This document shows, one piece after another, positions 9,101 to 11,003 of a stretch of 11,003 nt of DNA; the stretch's first letter is position 1; each line of letters starts with the position of its first letter. Made by a program: the position numbers and the translations under genes. The stretch lies in contig JAFTNB010000002.1 in NCBI GenBank assembly GCA_017452115.1, forward strand, positions 1-11,003, written 5' to 3'. Source of the stretch: Alphaproteobacteria bacterium. Lineage in GTDB: Bacteria; Pseudomonadota; Alphaproteobacteria; RF32; CAG-239. The notes under the pieces were generated by a model. That model was not told where the DNA came from and ran no database searches. It saw only the letters and a list, made by a program, of their open reading frames with translations.

Positions 9101-10319
9101 TCACCATATTCCTTACGGTACAAAAGTTTTAGTACAAGAAGGTGCTAAGGTTAAGAAAGGTCAAAAAGTTGCAGAATGGGATCCGTTTACAATTCCGGTA
9201 ATTTCGGAAAAAGCAGGTTCTGCTCAACTTGTTGATTTAATTAATAATGTATCGGTTAAAGAAAATATGGACGAGACCACAGGTATTGTATCAAAAGTTG
9301 TAATTGATTGGCACTCAGGTGCATCATCAAATGCAAACTTGAAACCGAGCATTGTGTTAAAAGATGCCAAAGGTAAACCTGTAAACTTCGATAACGGAAA
9401 AGAAGCTCGTTACTATCTTTCTGTTGATGCCGTATTGACAGTTGATAACGGTTCAGAAGTTAAGGTCGGTGATGTAATTGCTCGTATTCCGAGAGAAAGC
9501 TCAAAGACCAAAGATATTACCGGTGGTTTACCACGAGTTGCCGAACTCTTTGAGGCTCGTCATCCTAAAGATCAGGCTATTATCTCTGATGTTGACGGTA
9601 TGGTTGAGTTTGGAAAAGACTATAAGGCAAAACAACGCATTAGTGTTGTACCTGAAAAAGGTGAGCCGATTGAATACTTGATACCCAAAGGTCGTCACTT
9701 GGTTGTTCAAGACGGTGATATCGTCAAAAAAGGTGATTTGTTGGTTGAAGGCACACCGGCACCACACGACATTTTGCGTGTATTAGGTGTTGAAAAGTTG
9801 GCTGAATACTTGGTTAAAGAAGTTCAAGATGTGTATCGTTTGCAAGGTGTTAAAATCAACGATAAGCACATTGAGGTAATTGTATCTCAAATGCTCAAAA
9901 AAGTTGAAGTAACAACTCCGGGTGATACAACATTCTTGGTTGGTGAACAAGTTGACCGTGATGTATTTGAACTTGAAAACGAAAAAGTAATCAAGGAAAA
10001 CGGAATTCCGGCACAAGCAGACCCTGTATTGCTCGGTATTACCAAAGCATCACTTCAAACCAAGTCGTTTATTTCAGCGGCTTCCTTCCAAGAAACAACT
10101 CGTGTATTGACCGAGGCGGCTGTATCAGGTAAGACAGACAGATTGCATGGCTTAAAAGAAAATGTAATTGTCGGTCGTTTAATTCCGGCCGGTACAGGTA
10201 CTGTACTTCGTTCATTGAAACGAGTTGCAGCTCAAAATGATAAAGAAATTTTGGCTCAACGCGAAGCTGCTGCAAATGCTCAAATTGAGGCATTGCCGAC
10301 AGCAGACGAAGAAGCTTAA
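6153..10319 (+). CDS. rpoC: DNA-directed RNA polymerase subunit beta'
   Basis: Beta' subunit, which carries the catalytic Mg of RNA polymerase. It has 1388 residues, normal for the group. The N-terminal zinc site is C70, C72, C85, C88, at the same numbers as E. coli, which supports the chosen ATG. Next come the switch/lid stretch [14 protein letters not shown] (343-356) and the catalytic NADFDGDQ (459-466), with Mg ligands D461, D463 and D465. The second zinc site is C803, C877, C884, C887. The bridge helix [21 protein letters not shown] starts at 764 and the trigger-loop motif MRTFHIGG at 921 (H925 equals E. coli H936). A long insertion after the trigger-loop start corresponds to the proteobacterial SI3 region, and [16 protein letters not shown] (from 1308) lies near the omega-binding C-terminus. 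No key residue is missing. An extra Cys (C879) sits within the second zinc site. Translation is probably coupled to rpoB, and the unit ends at the hairpin 10337-10372. No rpsL-rpsG-fusA follows. Confidence 0.99.
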   Translation: MNDIMKFMGQQVAEESFDEIKISIASPEQIRSWSYGEVKKPETINYRTFKPERDGLFCARIFGPVKDYECLCGKYKRMKYRGVVCEKCGVEVTLSKVRRERMGHIELAAPVAHIWFLKSLPSRISMLTDIPMKQLESVLYFDKYIVIEPGLTDLTLNQLLTEDEYQDALDKYGEDAFRAGIGAEALREILANIDLETERAVMRAELKETNSEAKRKKLVKRLKIVESFIESNTKPEWMVLTVLPVIPPELRPLVPLDGGRFATSDLNDLYRRVINRNNRLKRLLELRAPDIIVRNEKRMLQESVDALFDNGRRSRAITGTSKRPLKSLSDMLKGKQGRFRQNLLGKRVDYSGRSVITVGPELKLQQCGLPKKMALELFKPFVYSKLELYGHATTIKQAKRMVEKERPEVWDILEEVIREHPVLLNRAPTLHRLGIQAFEPVLVEGKAIHLHPLVCTAFNADFDGDQMAVHVPLSIESQLEARVLMMSTNNILSPASGKPIIVPSQDMVLGIYYLSYEAEGVIGEGSVYADTDEVMLALDSKVVDLHAKIKCRMEYVDDNGETKYGLVDTTPGRIIVSDILPKHPDVPFSIVNRLLKKKEISEIIDTVYRHCGQKETCIMVDKIMSLGFQNACKAGISFGKDDLIVPDAKKDLIEETTKQVKEFEQQYQNGLITKGEKYNKVVDIWASCTDKIADEMMKNISKTEKGYINSVYMMAHSGARGSAAQMRQLAGMRGLMAKPSGEIIEQPIISNFKEGLTVSEYFNSTHGARKGLADTALKTANSGYLTRRLVDVAQDVVITETNCGTERGIIVRPVVDGGNVIVSIGDRILGRTIQEDIVHPETGEVLIQRGKLIDENDAELVEKAGVEQVKIRSVLTCDCEHGVCAACYGRDLARGTPVNVGEAVGVIAAQSIGEPGTQLTMRTFHIGGAASKSAEQSSVEVPFAGMLKLENKHTVTDSDGNLIVLSRNCDIVIEDAQGREKSRHHIPYGTKVLVQEGAKVKKGQKVAEWDPFTIPVISEKAGSAQLVDLINNVSVKENMDETTGIVSKVVIDWHSGASSNANLKPSIVLKDAKGKPVNFDNGKEARYYLSVDAVLTVDNGSEVKVGDVIARIPRESSKTKDITGGLPRVAELFEARHPKDQAIISDVDGMVEFGKDYKAKQRISVVPEKGEPIEYLIPKGRHLVVQDGDIVKKGDLLVEGTPAPHDILRVLGVEKLAEYLVKEVQDVYRLQGVKINDKHIEVIVSQMLKKVEVTTPGDTTFLVGEQVDRDVFELENEKVIKENGIPAQADPVLLGITKASLQTKSFISAASFQETTRVLTEAAVSGKTDRLHGLKENVIVGRLIPAGTGTVLRSLKRVAAQNDKEILAQREAAANAQIEALPTADEEA

Positions 10320-10336
10320 AATTTTGTAGCTAAAAT

Positions 10337-10372
10337 AAACCCCTCCTTTGATTGAGTTCAAAGGAGGGGTTT
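10337..10372. terminator. Terminator of rpoBC, probably bidirectional
   Basis: A perfect 15-bp stem, AAACCCCTCCTTTGA (10337-10351) with TTCAAAGGAGGGGTTT less its first T (10358-10372), closes a 6-base loop and begins 17 bases after the rpoC stop. Downstream T content is modest on the + strand (TTTGAGTTT) and better on the - strand (TTTATTTTAG). It lies between rpoC and the converging DUF4402-like gene and probably stops both. The build (15-bp stem, 6-base loop, AAAC/GTTT ends) is the same as the terminator at 983-1018. Confidence 0.93.
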
Positions 10373-10405
10373 GAGTTTGTGATAATTTACTGTTGAGTAT
10401 AAAAG

Positions 10406-10897
10406 CTAATAAATAACAGCAAAATCAACAGTACCTGTATAAGTTCCGGCTTGAATGCTAGTCAATCCAGAATCTATTGTTCCTCCAAAATAAATAATCG
10501 GTTCATCCCATTCGTATGAAATTTGAGCCTCTATTGTTTTGCTTGGTGTCGTTGTATCTGTTAATTTCACTTCATTTTGATTAGCAATTATTATTTGTAT
10601 ATCATTAAATTCTTCTCCTGGAATAGTACAGTATGCCGGAGTTGCGCCAGACATAGCGATTACATTACCAGATACGTTTGGTGTGCCATCAGGAGTTATT
10701 TCTGCATATCCGTCACCTTCAGGTGAATCAAGATGAGGATTAAAGACAATAGTACCGAAATTTAGGTCTTGATCGCATGAAATACTTGTTGCTTCTACAA
10801 TGTCTGCCGTTGCCGAAAATGAAGCGCCAACGGCTGTTGCATTCGCATTTGTTGCCATCATCAAAGCCACAGTTCCAAGTAGAAAATATTTTCTCAT
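10406..10897 (-). CDS. Small secreted DUF4402-like protein
   Basis: This encodes 163 residues. Residues 1-20 are a clear Sec signal peptide (MRKYFLLGTVALMMATNANA, likely cut at A20/T21), so the mature protein of about 143 residues is sent to the periplasm or beyond. The mature part has the pattern I associate with DUF4402 proteins: an early strand ending in LNFGTIV (45-51), TPDGTPNVSG (68-77), a middle of alternating strands and a closing AGTYTGTVDFAVIY (150-163). Such proteins are thought to be beta-sandwich surface or pilus-like components, but the function of the family is not established. There are only two cysteines in the mature chain, C41 and C90, which could form a disulfide. The ATG (10895-10897) is preceded by AAAGGA (10905-10910) at 7 bases, a good site. 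It converges on rpoC and has no partner gene in view, so no chaperone or usher can be inferred. Family assignment is from memory of the motif pattern and is moderate. Confidence 0.78.
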   Translation of the reverse strand: MRKYFLLGTVALMMATNANATAVGASFSATADIVEATSISCDQDLNFGTIVFNPHLDSPEGDGYAEITPDGTPNVSGNVIAMSGATPAYCTIPGEEFNDIQIIIANQNEVKLTDTTTPSKTIEAQISYEWDEPIIYFGGTIDSGLTSIQAGTYTGTVDFAVIY

Positions 10898-10918
10898 AAT
10901 TTAATCCTTTCTATAAAA

Positions 10919-10947
10919 ATTAAGTTTAAGTACCTTTGAAAGGTCAA
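10919..10947 (-). promoter_or_regulatory. Candidate promoter of the DUF4402-like gene
   Basis: On the - strand TTGACC (10942-10947) is 17 bases from CTTAAT (10919-10924), followed by a short leader and the AAAGGA ribosome site. The -35 matches consensus at five of six bases and the -10 at four of six. A 12-base A run (10978-10989 on this strand) lies about 30 bases upstream of the -35 and could act as an UP element. Confidence 0.45.
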
Positions 10948-10960
10948 AATTTACCTTTCA
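10932..10960. repeat. Three ACCTTT/AAAGGT half-sites over the -35: possible operator
   Basis: The + strand shows ACCTTT-G-AAAGGT (10932-10944), a 13-base palindrome, then after eight bases a third half-site, ACCTTTCA (10953-10960), which pairs perfectly with TGAAAGGT (10937-10944). The set covers the candidate -35 of the DUF4402-like gene. It could be a repressor or activator site. The candidate transcription start lies downstream of it, so it would act as DNA rather than as an mRNA hairpin. Confidence 0.4.
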
Positions 10961-11003
10961 CATCGCATCTTAAACCGTTTTTTTTTTTTGCAAGTTTAAA
11001 GTG
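10961..11003. other. Right-edge stretch with a 12-base T run; no gene seen
   Basis: Twelve T in a row occupy 10978-10989. No stem precedes them that would make a + strand terminator, and no coding frame can be supported in the last 43 bases. The run may serve as an A-tract upstream of the promoter on the - strand. Confidence 0.3.

Noticed and set aside
1966..10319. rpoB and rpoC both 1388 codons, suggesting a duplication
   Set aside because: The two proteins match different families along their whole length with the expected motifs; the equal length is chance.
10978..10989. Twelve T as the tail of a + strand terminator
   Set aside because: No stable stem lies directly upstream; the CATCGCATC before it does not fold into a useful hairpin.

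Overview
The window comes from an AT-rich alphaproteobacterium. RpoB and RpoC are full-length and of the proteobacterial type. The RpoB N-terminus ([11 protein letters not shown]) and the RpoC opening ([20 protein letters not shown]) resemble alphaproteobacterial homologues as I know them. The low GC, ankyrin remnant and DUF4402-like protein would suit one of the gut- or host-associated low-GC lineages, but that placement is inference. The standard genetic code fits, with no internal stop in 8.3 kb of rpoBC.

Layout. (1) Left edge to 965, +: the 3' part of a gene for a repeat protein with degenerate MORN/YwqK-like units, whose start lies outside the window. (2) 983-1018: a 15-bp hairpin terminator serving two converging genes. 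(3) 1079-1619, -: an ankyrin-repeat gene broken by two single-base deletions; restoring both gives a clean 180-residue protein. (4) 1620-1965: a gene-free stretch with diverging promoter candidates and a leader in front of rpoB that can form competing hairpins. (5) 1966-6132 rpoB and 6153-10319 rpoC, +, 20 nt apart, the core of the window. (6) 10337-10372: a second 15-bp hairpin terminator between converging genes. (7) 10406-10897, -: a small secreted DUF4402-like protein with a plausible promoter whose -35 lies in a set of repeated ACCTTT/AAAGGT half-sites. (8) The right edge holds a 12-base T run and no gene.

The two RNA polymerase genes form one transcription unit encoding beta and beta', which together make the catalytic centre. 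The flanking genes show no functional link to transcription. The usual neighbours are missing: no rplJ/rplL upstream and no rpsL-rpsG-fusA downstream. rpoBC therefore seems to have been separated from the ribosomal protein cluster and to have its own promoter and leader.

I found no clear new multi-gene system. The points most worth a second look are the rpoB leader, the broken ankyrin gene, the isolated rpoBC context, and the palindromic half-sites upstream of the DUF4402-like gene.
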